Shown here: positions 44,940 through 52,589 of the stretch, piece after piece
How the letters are laid out: each line of letters starts with the position of its first letter
Numbering within the stretch: the stretch's first letter is position 1
NCBI RefSeq assembly: GCF_014207845.1
Contig: NZ_JACHLC010000002.1
Span: 581,633 to 645,632, forward strand
Direction of reading: 5' to 3'
Length of the DNA: 64,000 nucleotides
From: Chryseobacterium shigense
Lineage (GTDB): Bacteria > Bacteroidota > Bacteroidia > Flavobacteriales > Weeksellaceae
The notes under the pieces: model-generated
What the model was told of the DNA's origin: nothing
What the model saw: the letters and a program-made list of their open reading frames with translations, nothing else
Database searches by the model: none
Position numbers and translations under genes: made by a program

Positions 44940-47240
44940 TTATTTTTTTGTGTATTCTAGGGTTAGGGTAAATGAGTTAATGACAGAATAATCATAATCA
45001 GGCTCACCCAACAGTTCAATTGTAGCTTTATCTCTTTCTACGGTGATGTAGATTTTTGTTCGCCATTGGTTACCTGCAAACGCTGTATCCAGGGCGTACC
45101 ATTCTGTAAACATCTCGTTGGAAATAATGGTTTCAAGATCAGGGAATTCAGATCTGAGATCAATTTCTCCGGTTCTCGGGATTTGGTCTAAATACAGGGT
45201 TTTTTTGTAAACAGGTTTACCATTGATCCATGTTCCGCCTGTTAATTCTTCTTCACGGGTATAGGAATGCTGCTTGTCTGCATATTTCTTTTGAATAAAA
45301 GAGTTGTCATCATAATTATTACCAAAATAAACATTACTTGTTATACCTTTTGAATCAGCAAAACTTGATGTAAAATTCAACTCTCTCGCCTGAGAAATAC
45401 TTAAGACAAAGGTATCTGATCCAGAACCTCCGGTACCTGTAAATCCAAAACCACCATCTTCTAGTGCAAATCTAGAGTTATAAGAAGGGCTAACGTAATT
45501 AATAAAGCTAACGCTCTCATTTAAGTGAAGATCTCCCGTTATAGGTTGGCCCGTTACGGTTCCTGTTCTAGGTATAAATCCTGAAGCGTCAACCATTCCG
45601 GATAGCTTATCCCATCCTGGGGTGCCGGTATTATTCAAATTATCAACCCAAACATAGTTTTCACCTGTATCAAGTACATTCCACACGTCACCTATCGTTT
45701 GCCCGGTTGTGGGTAAAGTTGCAAAATTCGCAACAGATCCCTGGACACGATAAGTCCTGCTTAATAATGAATTAATTTGAGTCTGGTTATAGTAATTGTT
45801 GAATACCCAGCCGCGTTGAACATAATCGTTATTACTTGTAGGGTTGTATAATTTTGCTGCTGTTATTCCTGTTGTAGGAATTATGGTGATATCATCGGCA
45901 TTTGAAGCGGGTGATCCGATTTGTAAATATCCGGCATTCATTCTCACCCAACGGTCTACAAAATCCCCGGTAATTAAAGCTCTGTTTAACTGACCTTGCT
46001 GGAAACTTCCGAAATTTCCTTCAGCAGTATTTGAATATCCCGTTAATGTTTGATTACCATGGATAATTAATTTATTACCGATTGCTCCATCATTGAATCC
46101 TGCTCCTGTACCAATTAAAACATTATTATTACCTGTAACACCTGACCCGGCTGAGGCTCCAATCATAATGTTTTTATCACCTAAATTTGATTGGTTATTG
46201 GCTTTCCAGCCTATCAACGTATTAAGATTACCTGTAGTATTGGCGTAACCCGTTCCTACTCCTAAAAAAGTATTTTTAAATCCTGTGGTGGTTTTATTTC
46301 CTGATTCATCACCAATCATTGTGTTTTGGTTTCCTGTGGTTGCGTTCTCACCTGCTGCCGTGCCAATGAATACATTATATTCACCTGTCGTTAATTTGGA
46401 ACCACTTAATACGCCCACTGCTGTATTCCATTTACCAGTTGTTAATTCAGAAAAAGAATAAGATCCGAATGCTATATTATTTCCGCCTGTGGTCACTTTT
46501 GGCAAAGCATTATAACCAATAGACATATTGTAATAGCCGGTCTGAGACGGGTTAATATTACCAAAGTAATGAGAATAAAGCGTTTTATTAAAATTCAATT
46601 CTCCCGCCCGGCCTGCACTGGCATTAAAAACAATAGCTTTTGTGGACGAATTATCCCTGTCTATAACTGATTGTAATGTGTCGTTTCCAGTAAAATTGGG
46701 TTTATCAATCAGATCATTATAGCTACCTGAAATACCTGCTTTATGTATTTTTACTTTTTCGGCGCCTTCCTGAACCAGTGAAACACTTCCATCTGCATTT
46801 ACAGTTGGAATAATACTGAATTCCGAAAGATCAATATGAAAGACTGAGCCGTCATTTTGGGTAATTGTGATAATGTTTTGAGAGGTATTATACTGTGTAT
46901 CCTGAATACCGATGTTGTTGGTTGCCAATCCGCCTAAATCTACGGATTTACTTTGCTGAACACCATTTTCGCCTGTGTAAAATACCGTGAGAATATTTCC
47001 GTTCAATTCAGGGCTCTGAATGGATGTTTGGGTTTCGATTTTGTCTTTCCAAAGCTGGGCATCTTGTGCTGTCAGGTTGGAAGCATCTACATCTGCTTTT
47101 TGAGAAAAATCGTAATCTAGTTTATCGGACGGGATTTTTTCATTTTTGTGCCAGTAGGATTCCTGCCATTCCCAGAACTGCTCCTGGACAGGAATATCTC
47201 CGTTCTCAAAAAATTGTTTTAGTTCTTGTTTTGTTTTCAT
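44940..47240 (-). CDS. Phage tail-fibre-like protein with YadA-type head repeats
   Basis: A 766-residue protein. Residues 1-37 are the shared module (MKTKQELKQFFENGD, SYWHKNEKIP). Residues about 233-393 hold tandem YadA/hemagglutinin head-type repeats of 14-16 residues, for example NIAFGSYSFSELTTGK, NTAVGVLSGSKLTTGE and NTFLGVGTGYANTTGN, typical of trimeric left-handed beta rolls. Around residue 510-530 is GDVWNVLDTGENYVWVD, and near 672-685 TWINGKPVYKKTLYL; both patterns are common in phage tail-fibre and structural proteins. No signal peptide or outer-membrane anchor is present, so it is not a secreted trimeric autotransporter. It is the fourth fibre gene of the operon, 15 bases after the leucine-rich one. 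Confidence 0.75.
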   Translation of the reverse strand: MKTKQELKQFFENGDIPVQEQFWEWQESYWHKNEKIPSDKLDYDFSQKADVDASNLTAQDAQLWKDKIETQTSIQSPELNGNILTVFYTGENGVQQSKSVDLGGLATNNIGIQDTQYNTSQNIITITQNDGSVFHIDLSEFSIIPTVNADGSVSLVQEGAEKVKIHKAGISGSYNDLIDKPNFTGNDTLQSVIDRDNSSTKAIVFNASAGRAGELNFNKTLYSHYFGNINPSQTGYYNMSIGYNALPKVTTGGNNIAFGSYSFSELTTGKWNTAVGVLSGSKLTTGEYNVFIGTAAGENATTGNQNTMIGDESGNKTTTGFKNTFLGVGTGYANTTGNLNTLIGWKANNQSNLGDKNIMIGASAGSGVTGNNNVLIGTGAGFNDGAIGNKLIIHGNQTLTGYSNTAEGNFGSFQQGQLNRALITGDFVDRWVRMNAGYLQIGSPASNADDITIIPTTGITAAKLYNPTSNNDYVQRGWVFNNYYNQTQINSLLSRTYRVQGSVANFATLPTTGQTIGDVWNVLDTGENYVWVDNLNNTGTPGWDKLSGMVDASGFIPRTGTVTGQPITGDLHLNESVSFINYVSPSYNSRFALEDGGFGFTGTGGSGSDTFVLSISQARELNFTSSFADSKGITSNVYFGNNYDDNSFIQKKYADKQHSYTREEELTGGTWINGKPVYKKTLYLDQIPRTGEIDLRSEFPDLETIISNEMFTEWYALDTAFAGNQWRTKIYITVERDKATIELLGEPDYDYSVINSFTLTLEYTKK

Positions 47241-47255
47241 TTTTTAAATTTTTGT

Positions 47256-48614
47256 TTAGCCCATCATATATCCTCCGGTTACTTCAACATTGGAATCAAA
47301 AGAGGATTGATAGTATCCTGTATTTTCACTCAAAGTGACGTTGGATAACTGATTGTTGATAAAGGCAAATTGATTAATATAATAAACAGTATCAGGAATG
47401 TTTACTGATGTTAGGTTGTTGTTTCTGAATGCGTTATAATCAATGATTTGTACGTTTTCAGGGATATCTACAGAGGTCAAAAGGTTATCTGCAAAAACAG
47501 ATTCCTTAATAGCAGTAATACTTTTCGGAATTTTTATAGATGTTAACCTGTTGTTTTGAAATGCAAATGACTGAATACTTGCCACATTGTCCGGGATCTC
47601 TACTGATGTCAGTCTGTTATTCTGAAAAGAAGCATAGTCAATATTGTTTACATTTTCAGGAATCTTTATGAATTCCAGATGATTATCTGCGAAAACAAGA
47701 CGGGGAATGTTTGTCAGATTATCAGGAAGATTTACTGATGTTAACTGGTTGTTCCTGAATGCACTGTCTCTGATGACCGTTACATTTTCCGGAATGCTTA
47801 CCGAAGAAAGGAGATTATCTGCAAAAACAAATTGGTTAATAGTTTTGATGCTATCAGGAATATTTACAGACCCCAGTTTGTTGTTTTGGAAAGCACCGGC
47901 TCCAATGGATGTTACATAGCCGGAAATATCTATTGAAACTAATTGATTGCTTTGAAATGCGTAGTCTCCAATACTGGTAACACTTTTAGGAATTTCTATT
48001 GATTTTAACTGATTATATTGAAAAGTTGATGCTTCAATCTGGGTAATCGTATCAGGAATATGTGCTGAGGTGAGCTGGTTGCTGATAAAAGCTCCCGCTC
48101 CAATATGTGTAATGTTTTTAGGAATGTCTATTGAGGTCAGCTGATTATCACCGAAAGTCGCGGGCTTAATCTCCGTCATATTTTCAGAGATATTTACCGA
48201 GCTTAACCTGTTACTTTGAAAAGCACTATCTCCAATATCAGTAATATTATTTGAGATGGTTACGGATTTCAGTAAATTACGGGAAAAGGCTCCTATTCCA
48301 ATACTTTTAACGCTATCGGGAATGGATACTTCCGCGATAGACATGTTGTAAGCAAAATCGTTAGGAATATTCAAAGTGCCTGGCTTTATAAAAACTTTCT
48401 TTTCTAAATAAGATTCTAAAGAGGCGGTACCTTCTTCATTTGTATCGGCATAGATATGGTTAGGGTTGGGCAGGCCATTTTCTAACCCTGTAATTTTGTT
48501 CATTTCTATTTTCTCATTTTTGTGCCAGTAAGAGTCTTGCCAGCCCCAAAAATGCTCCTGCGTAGGCTTATCTCCGTCTTCGAAGTAGAGCCTTAATTCT
48601 TCTTTTGTTTTCAT
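47256..48614 (-). CDS. BspA-like leucine-rich-repeat protein with the fibre N-terminal module
   Basis: A 452-residue protein. Residues 1-37 are the shared module (MKTKEELRLYFEDGDKP, DSYWHKNEKI). Residues about 85-440 contain some fifteen LRR_5 (BspA-type) repeats of 23 residues with the pattern IP-x-x-(V/I)-x-x-I-x-x-x-A-F-x-x-N-x-L-x-S-V/I-x, such as IPDSVKSIGIGAFSRN and IPKNITHIGAGAFISN. The corresponding DNA has a 69-base periodicity. BspA repeats mediate surface or protein binding. Without a signal peptide it is unlikely to be a classical surface protein; receptor recognition as part of an assembly fits better. Confidence 0.75.
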   Translation of the reverse strand: MKTKEELRLYFEDGDKPTQEHFWGWQDSYWHKNEKIEMNKITGLENGLPNPNHIYADTNEEGTASLESYLEKKVFIKPGTLNIPNDFAYNMSIAEVSIPDSVKSIGIGAFSRNLLKSVTISNNITDIGDSAFQSNRLSSVNISENMTEIKPATFGDNQLTSIDIPKNITHIGAGAFISNQLTSAHIPDTITQIEASTFQYNQLKSIEIPKSVTSIGDYAFQSNQLVSIDISGYVTSIGAGAFQNNKLGSVNIPDSIKTINQFVFADNLLSSVSIPENVTVIRDSAFRNNQLTSVNLPDNLTNIPRLVFADNHLEFIKIPENVNNIDYASFQNNRLTSVEIPDNVASIQSFAFQNNRLTSIKIPKSITAIKESVFADNLLTSVDIPENVQIIDYNAFRNNNLTSVNIPDTVYYINQFAFINNQLSNVTLSENTGYYQSSFDSNVEVTGGYMMG

Positions 48615-48621
48615 AGTATTG

Positions 48622-49254
48622 TTATAAATCTACATAGCGTAGTATTGTTGCTGTTTCCGGAATACCGGCATTACTTAAATCTAATCCATCGGGTGCGGAT
48701 ACGGTTTTAAGTGCAGGAATATAGAATGCGCTTTGTCCTACCGATTTTACTGATTTGGGAATATACAGATCGGTTAAATTTTTACATCCAAGAAGTTGGA
48801 ATGACCCATCTGCAATAGTTTCTATACCATTTTCTAATACTAACTCTGATAGATCTGCAACAGTACTGTTGAATGCATGTGCTTCAATAACTTTGCATGA
48901 TCCCGGAATTGTTAGAGTTCCTCTCAGGTACTGGGCACCAAAAGCATTGGCTCTGATTATCTCCAGAGACTGAGGAAATTGAATTTTTGTAACACGGTTT
49001 TGTAAGGTTAAGTTAAACCTGAAGCCTCCGATAATCTTAATGCCTTCCGGGAAAACTATAATAGAATCATTACCGGTAATTTCTGTATTATCAGTTGGAG
49101 AATATCTAAATTCCTGATAAGTGATTAAATCCAGGGCACTATTGCCAAGTTTTTCACTTTTATGCCAGTAAGAGTCCAGCCATTCCCCAAAATTTTCTTG
49201 TGTTGGCTTATCTCCGTTTTCGAAATAAAGCTTTAATTCTTCTTTTGTTTTCAT
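48622..49254 (-). CDS. Short LRR_5 protein with the fibre N-terminal module
   Basis: A 210-residue protein. Residues 1-37 are the shared module (MKTKEELKLYFENGDKP, DSYWHKSEKL). The rest is a degenerate BspA-like repeat domain (IKIIGGFRFNLTLQNRVTKI, LEIIRANAFGAQYL, CKVIEAHAFN, YIPKSVKSVGQSAFYIP, each abridged where long). The end, SAPDGLDLSNAGIPETATI, is nearly the same as in the next paralogue, so both genes arose by duplication. It lies 7 bases upstream of the longer LRR gene. Confidence 0.68.
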   Translation of the reverse strand: MKTKEELKLYFENGDKPTQENFGEWLDSYWHKSEKLGNSALDLITYQEFRYSPTDNTEITGNDSIIVFPEGIKIIGGFRFNLTLQNRVTKIQFPQSLEIIRANAFGAQYLRGTLTIPGSCKVIEAHAFNSTVADLSELVLENGIETIADGSFQLLGCKNLTDLYIPKSVKSVGQSAFYIPALKTVSAPDGLDLSNAGIPETATILRYVDL

Positions 49255-49263
49255 CTTTTATCT

Positions 49264-49899
49264 TTATCTATAGGTGATTGTAGCTGTAGCAGGAATTCCT
49301 GCAATACTTAAGTCTAGGCCTGCCGGAGCAGAAACCGTTTTTAGCGACGGAATTGCAAATGAATTTTGTCCCACAGTTGTTACTGTACTGGGAATGTATA
49401 GATCTTCAACATAGGATGCTCCACGACAGTAAAATGCTTGTGACTCAATGGTTGTCAGACCTTCATTAAGAATGATTTCTTCTAATGCATCCGAACCATT
49501 AATGTTATTTCTTTGATCATAAAAAGCTTGTCCTTTAATGATTTTTAATGTCGAGGGGGTTTTGATACTCTTGATATTTTGTCCCAAAAAAGCACTGGAT
49601 CCTATTTCTTCAAGTCCTTCATTAAAAATTACTTTTATGATTTGATATGACATTCCTGTAAACGTGAAGCCTGAATCAAGTATCTTTTTGGTACCTGCAG
49701 GAATAGTAAGTACTGCTGCTGAGCTAAGTAGTAATCCTTCCCCATTAAAAAATGGGACAATCTTCTCATAGTTTTCAATAGAGCTTTCAGGAATTTTTTC
49801 ATCCTTGTGCCAATAAGATTCCAGCCATTCCCAGAAATTTTCCTGCATTGGCTTATCTCCGTTTTCGAATAAGAGTTTTAGTTCTTCTTTTGTTTTCAT
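49264..49899 (-). CDS. Short LRR_5 protein with the fibre N-terminal module, first gene of the operon
   Basis: A 211-residue protein. Residues 1-37 are the shared module (MKTKEELKLLFENGDKP, ESYWHKDEKIP). The remaining part is a BspA-like repeat domain (IKVIFNEGLEEIGSSAFLG, LKIIKGQAFYDQ, IILNEGLTTIESQAFYCRG) ending in SAPAGLDLSIAGIPATATI, which matches the neighbouring paralogue. It is the first gene downstream of operator-promoter site 2, with a leader of about 230 bases. The paralogue starts 9 bases later. Confidence 0.68.
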   Translation of the reverse strand: MKTKEELKLLFENGDKPMQENFWEWLESYWHKDEKIPESSIENYEKIVPFFNGEGLLLSSAAVLTIPAGTKKILDSGFTFTGMSYQIIKVIFNEGLEEIGSSAFLGQNIKSIKTPSTLKIIKGQAFYDQRNNINGSDALEEIILNEGLTTIESQAFYCRGASYVEDLYIPSTVTTVGQNSFAIPSLKTVSAPAGLDLSIAGIPATATITYR

Positions 49900-49930
49900 A
49901 ATAAAAATTGTGTGATTTTGTTTTGATTAA

Positions 49931-50080
49931 TTAATAGGTTATTTTTGAAGAGTATAGCTCTTCAGATTGACCTTTTTCAGTGGTTGCAGGCCAGATTTCC
50001 ACGTTACAAATTACTTTTTCATAGTTTTTACAGATTTTTAGACATAGTTCTGGCTGTCCGGCATTTTGTGAATGATGAAT
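49931..50080 (-). other. Leader region of the fibre operon with a small-peptide remnant
   Basis: The minus strand is open for 49 codons up to TAA at 49931 and contains NAGQPELC, which matches NAGQPEIC in the frame starting at 50429 of the neighbouring transcript. The third-position change (GCC/GCT) is silent and CTA/ATA gives Leu/Ile, as for coding DNA. No ATG, GTG or TTG opens this frame, because a TGA stop precedes it, so it looks like a decayed copy or uses a rare start. The DNA match covers about 60 bases (50040-50100 versus 50388-50440). Confidence 0.4.
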
Positions 50081-50136
50081 TCAAAGGTGTTTTTGAATAA
50101 TTATAGGGTGTTGTCGGGTATTGTGATTGGGTGTTT

Positions 50137-50170
50137 CAAAGGTAATTCCGGGCAGCGTCAGAACTTGTCG
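50137..50170 (-). promoter_or_regulatory. Dyad-operator promoter of the fibre-toxin-immunity operon (site 2)
   Basis: Dyad CGACA-N5-TGACG (minus strand) at 50156-50170, 11 bp, then -7 box TACCTTTG at 50137-50144. Downstream lie seven co-directional genes with gaps of 7-71 bases or overlaps, up to the terminator at 38153. Confidence 0.82.
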
Positions 50171-50183
50171 TGTTACAATTTAT

Positions 50184-50354
50184 TTAGTATATATCTTCTT
50201 CAGGAACTGCATCCTCGAAATCTTCCCTGAAAAAACTTTCAATGTCATTGAGGTAATTCTCATAGTCCATCTCTGCATTTTCGATATCGCTCCATTCAAT
50301 AGTATAGAGATCTTCATCAAAAAGTATGTCCGGGTTGTGATCTGGTGTTTCCAT
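50184..50354 (-). CDS. Small acidic protein of the operator regulon
   Basis: A 56-residue, strongly acidic protein (METPDHNPDILFDEDLYT at the start, FEDAVPEEDIY at the end) with no recognised family. I chose the ATG at 50354, with an A-rich stretch (AAAACACAACAC) just before it. The same frame extends upstream to a TTG at 50429, adding NSTFINAGQPEIC and more, which matches a segment in the neighbouring leader, so the longer 81-residue product is also possible. Its charge would suit a DNA mimic, a chaperone or an immunity-type inhibitor, but there is no direct evidence. It has its own copy of the operator promoter at 50481. Confidence 0.5.
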   Translation of the reverse strand: METPDHNPDILFDEDLYTIEWSDIENAEMDYENYLNDIESFFREDFEDAVPEEDIY

Positions 50355-50480
50355 GTGTTGTGTTTTAAGGTTGAGGTTGTGTTTTGAACATATTTCTGGC
50401 TGTCCAGCATTGATAAATGTTGAATTCAAAGGCTTTTTAAAATTTTAATGATTGTTTTTTTTGTGTCTTTATTTATACTC

Positions 50481-50514
50481 CAAAAGTAGCAGGAGAAGAC
50501 GACAAAACTTGACG
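50481..50514 (-). promoter_or_regulatory. Dyad-operator promoter of the small acidic gene (site 3)
   Basis: Dyad CGTCA-N5-TGTCG (minus strand) at 50500-50514, 11 bp, then -7 box TACTTTTG at 50481-50488. It lies about 75 bases behind the patatin stop codon and drives transcription away from it. Confidence 0.8.
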
Positions 50515-50587
50515 TGTTTAAAAAACTTTTTATAAATTTTTAATATTATCTTTTAAGCTTATATTAAGTATTTATAAGGTGAAAAGC

Positions 50588-51625
50588 TTATATTTTATTT
50601 TTGATCAGTTTCTGTACAATCTGGTTCAGGGTTTCCCTGTTGTCATCAATATAGCTCAATCCTGCCTGGATCAGGTTTTCAATATTGGATCTTTTTACAT
50701 TGTCCATCGCGGGAGAAGCATTTTTCAATGAAGGATTCAGCCGGTAATAGTTTTTCTGGTTTCGAAGTCCCAAAGTCTGAAACATCTGGCACAGCTGGTA
50801 ATCTACAGTTTCTGCATTGGCAGACATCAGTATATCAATAATCGGGTTTACCCAGCCTATTTTCCCGGATTTTTCAAGTTTTTTAAATGAATAAGGTTTC
50901 GCCTCAATACCTGTTCCGATAGATACAATAATCATATCATTTACGCCGGGATTATTAGCTTTCTGATGATTTTTCAATACTTCCGCAAAAGGAATTTTTC
51001 TGGCTTCTGCGTAAGCACATAAAGCAGGATTGTTGGCAAACATACCGCCATCAATCAGGCTGAAAATCTGCCCGTACATCGATTTGATCTGTACCGGACT
51101 GAAATAAGTAGGAGCTGCCGATGTGGCCCTGCAGATATCTTTTACATAAAAATTATCTGTGCTGAGGTTGGCTTCCCAGGAATTGAAAAGCTTTGCTCTT
51201 CTGTTTTCTATGTCATAACTGGTTATTAAACATGGTTTTATAAATTCTTTAAGTTCTAAAGTTCCAAAAAAGTCATTCAAATTTTTTTCAAGAGCTTCCT
51301 GGGAAATTTTTTCATTAAGAAGGCCAAACGGATTGACCAGTTTTTCCCAAAAAGAAACCTGAAAGATGTCTCCCCCTTTTTCAGCGTATAATTCCAATCC
51401 TTTCTGGATAGAATATTTCGCTTTCCGGTGTTCATCGGGACACAGAATAATAGAAGCAATCAGTCCGCCTGTACTGCTTCCCGCAACCAGATCAAAATAA
51501 TCACCGAGTTTTGCCCCCGGATTATCATGATGCTGAAGCTGCTCTTCTATGTAGCGGAGAATAATGCAGGTGATGATACCTCTTATTCCGCCCCCGTCCA
51601 AAGAAAGAATGGTTGTCTTTTTCAT
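50588..51625 (-). CDS. Patatin-like phospholipase, cytoplasmic
   Basis: A 345-residue serine lipase of the patatin family (lipid acyl hydrolase). The oxyanion loop is SLDGGGIRGI near residue 7-16, the nucleophile elbow is GSSTGG near residue 50-55, and the catalytic aspartate is in DGGMFANNP near residue 192-200. There is no signal peptide, transmembrane segment or outer-membrane domain, so it should act on the inner membrane from the cytoplasm, like CapV-type effector phospholipases. No cGAS-like cyclase lies nearby. It has its own operator promoter (site 4), with a hairpin in the leader. Membrane damage on induction is inferred. Confidence 0.88.
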   Translation of the reverse strand: MKKTTILSLDGGGIRGIITCIILRYIEEQLQHHDNPGAKLGDYFDLVAGSSTGGLIASIILCPDEHRKAKYSIQKGLELYAEKGGDIFQVSFWEKLVNPFGLLNEKISQEALEKNLNDFFGTLELKEFIKPCLITSYDIENRRAKLFNSWEANLSTDNFYVKDICRATSAAPTYFSPVQIKSMYGQIFSLIDGGMFANNPALCAYAEARKIPFAEVLKNHQKANNPGVNDMIIVSIGTGIEAKPYSFKKLEKSGKIGWVNPIIDILMSANAETVDYQLCQMFQTLGLRNQKNYYRLNPSLKNASPAMDNVKRSNIENLIQAGLSYIDDNRETLNQIVQKLIKNKI

Positions 51626-51671
51626 GTGATGTTTTGTTGGTTTTTAAAAGAAAACTTAAAGTCCTGAGACA

Positions 51672-51716
51672 ACTGAAACCAACTTTCTGCCTTTAAAAAC
51701 AGATGCTGGTTTCAGT
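51672..51716. other. Hairpin in the patatin mRNA leader
   Basis: Perfect 10-bp arms ACTGAAACCA / TGGTTTCAGT separated by 25 bases lie within the roughly 120-base leader between promoter site 4 and the patatin start. There is no T run after either arm, so it is not a simple terminator. It may regulate translation or protect the mRNA. Confidence 0.5.
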
Positions 51717-51752
51717 ATTGAGATCTCAGTTAACTAACATTTTCTTATAAAA

Positions 51753-51786
51753 CAAAGGTAGGCCGGAGAAGCGACAGAACTTGTCG
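51753..51786 (-). promoter_or_regulatory. Dyad-operator promoter of the patatin gene (site 4)
   Basis: A perfect dyad CGACA-N5-TGTCG at 51772-51786, 11 bp, then -7 box TACCTTTG at 51753-51760 on the minus strand. Confidence 0.82.
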
Positions 51787-51815
51787 TATTATAATTATTT
51801 TCAAATAAAAGAGAA

Positions 51816-52316
51816 TTAAAAAAGAATATAATTCTGCTTGTCTCTTGGCATTTTGGAAAATGTTCTCCAGCTCGTTTTTACCAGCCCTTTTTTAGTCTGA
51901 ATGTTCTTTTTTTCGAAGTGGGGAAGGTCCTTGAAGGTTTTCCAGTTTCCACCCCAGTCCCAGCCATGTTTTGCGAAAATCTTCACACATTCGTACCAGT
52001 CGGCTACCTTATCATTATCCCAGTCTTTTACTGTGTCCCAGCTTGCAGTTTTTCCATCGACCATCAGGCAGATATCAACAGCAAGTCCGTAATTGTGGAT
52101 GCTCTGTCCGGCCTTGGCATTGGTTACTTTTTTTCCTGCAGTGATTCTTCCTATGGCATATAATTTTTCCTGCTCTTCAAAAGATCTCAGGCCCTGTGTA
52201 ATTCTTACTTTAGCCTTTCCGGTGAGGGCTTCATCGCATTCTTTGATAATTTGTTTTACTTCATCCCTTACAGAAGGGTGAAGCTTGTTTATTCTTTCTG
52301 ACGTTACTTTATCCAT
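51816..52316 (-). CDS. M15-family peptidase, phage-endolysin-like
   Basis: A 166-residue metallopeptidase of the M15 (D-Ala-D-Ala carboxypeptidase / L-Ala-D-Glu endolysin) family. Zinc ligands are visible in QSIHNYGLAVDI (His and Asp) and LPHFEKK (His), with the substrate segment ITQGLRSFEEQEKLYAIGR. It has no signal peptide and the size of a single-domain phage endolysin, so it would need a holin-like partner or membrane breakdown (the patatin next door is a candidate) to reach murein. The ATG at 52316 is chosen because promoter site 5 lies at 52344-52377; a start at 52454 would be upstream of the promoter. Confidence 0.87.
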   Translation of the reverse strand: MDKVTSERINKLHPSVRDEVKQIIKECDEALTGKAKVRITQGLRSFEEQEKLYAIGRITAGKKVTNAKAGQSIHNYGLAVDICLMVDGKTASWDTVKDWDNDKVADWYECVKIFAKHGWDWGGNWKTFKDLPHFEKKNIQTKKGLVKTSWRTFSKMPRDKQNYILF

Positions 52317-52343
52317 GATTCCATTATTATTTATTTTGTAAAG

Positions 52344-52377
52344 CAAAAGTATAAGGTGAGGGCGACGGAACTTGACG
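52344..52377 (-). promoter_or_regulatory. Dyad-operator promoter of the M15 peptidase gene (site 5)
   Basis: Dyad CGTCA-N5-CGTCG (one arm base altered) at 52363-52377, 11 bp, then -7 box TACTTTTG at 52344-52351 on the minus strand, 27 bases before the start codon. Confidence 0.8.
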
Positions 52378-52517
52378 TGTTTAATTAAAATATGTTCCTG
52401 AGATAAAACTTTCACATAATCTGATGAATAAAGGCAATGACCAGGGAATTCCATTAATCATTAAAATTAAGTTCAAATACGATCAGAAAAATTAATACAA
52501 GAAAAGCAGATTGACTG

Positions 52518-52525
52518 TATATTTG
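52518..52525 (+). promoter_or_regulatory. -7 box of the antiporter promoter
   Basis: TATATTTG (TAnnTTTG) 64 bases upstream of the ATG at 52590; no dyad operator accompanies it. Confidence 0.5.
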
Positions 52526-52589
52526 TAAAAAAACAGCTCATAAAAAGTTAAAAATTTAATGAAGCTGTCATAAAAAACACAATATTTCA

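Noticed and set aside
44940..47240. The YadA-repeat protein as a trimeric autotransporter adhesin
   Set aside because: It has neither a signal peptide nor a C-terminal beta-barrel anchor, and its non-repeat motifs match phage fibre proteins.
47256..48614. Regular 69-base DNA repeats resembling a CRISPR or tandem-repeat locus
   Set aside because: The period equals 23 codons and the units translate as LRR_5 repeats in one frame, with variation at third positions; there are no identical repeats or spacers.
50111..50125. TTGTCGGG near 50112 as another operator half-site
   Set aside because: Only one half-site, with no partner arm at the right spacing; probably chance next to site 2.
50180..50410. 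A 76-codon minus-strand ORF overlapping the small acidic gene
   Set aside because: Its composition is typical of a shifted frame. The alternative frame gives a compact acidic protein with a better start.
50588..51625. The patatin gene as a CBASS (CapV) effector
   Set aside because: No cyclic-nucleotide synthase or CBASS accessory gene lies nearby, and the gene shares its promoter type with the fibre/toxin set.
36978..52316. The region as a prophage or a complete tailocin
   Set aside because: Fibre-like and endolysin-like genes are present, but no integrase, capsid, portal, terminase, sheath, tube or baseplate gene is visible and both sides are ordinary chromosomal genes.
52317..52454. N-terminal extension of the M15 peptidase
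   Set aside because: The upstream start would lie beyond the dyad-operator promoter at 52344-52377 and the added residues have no family counterpart.
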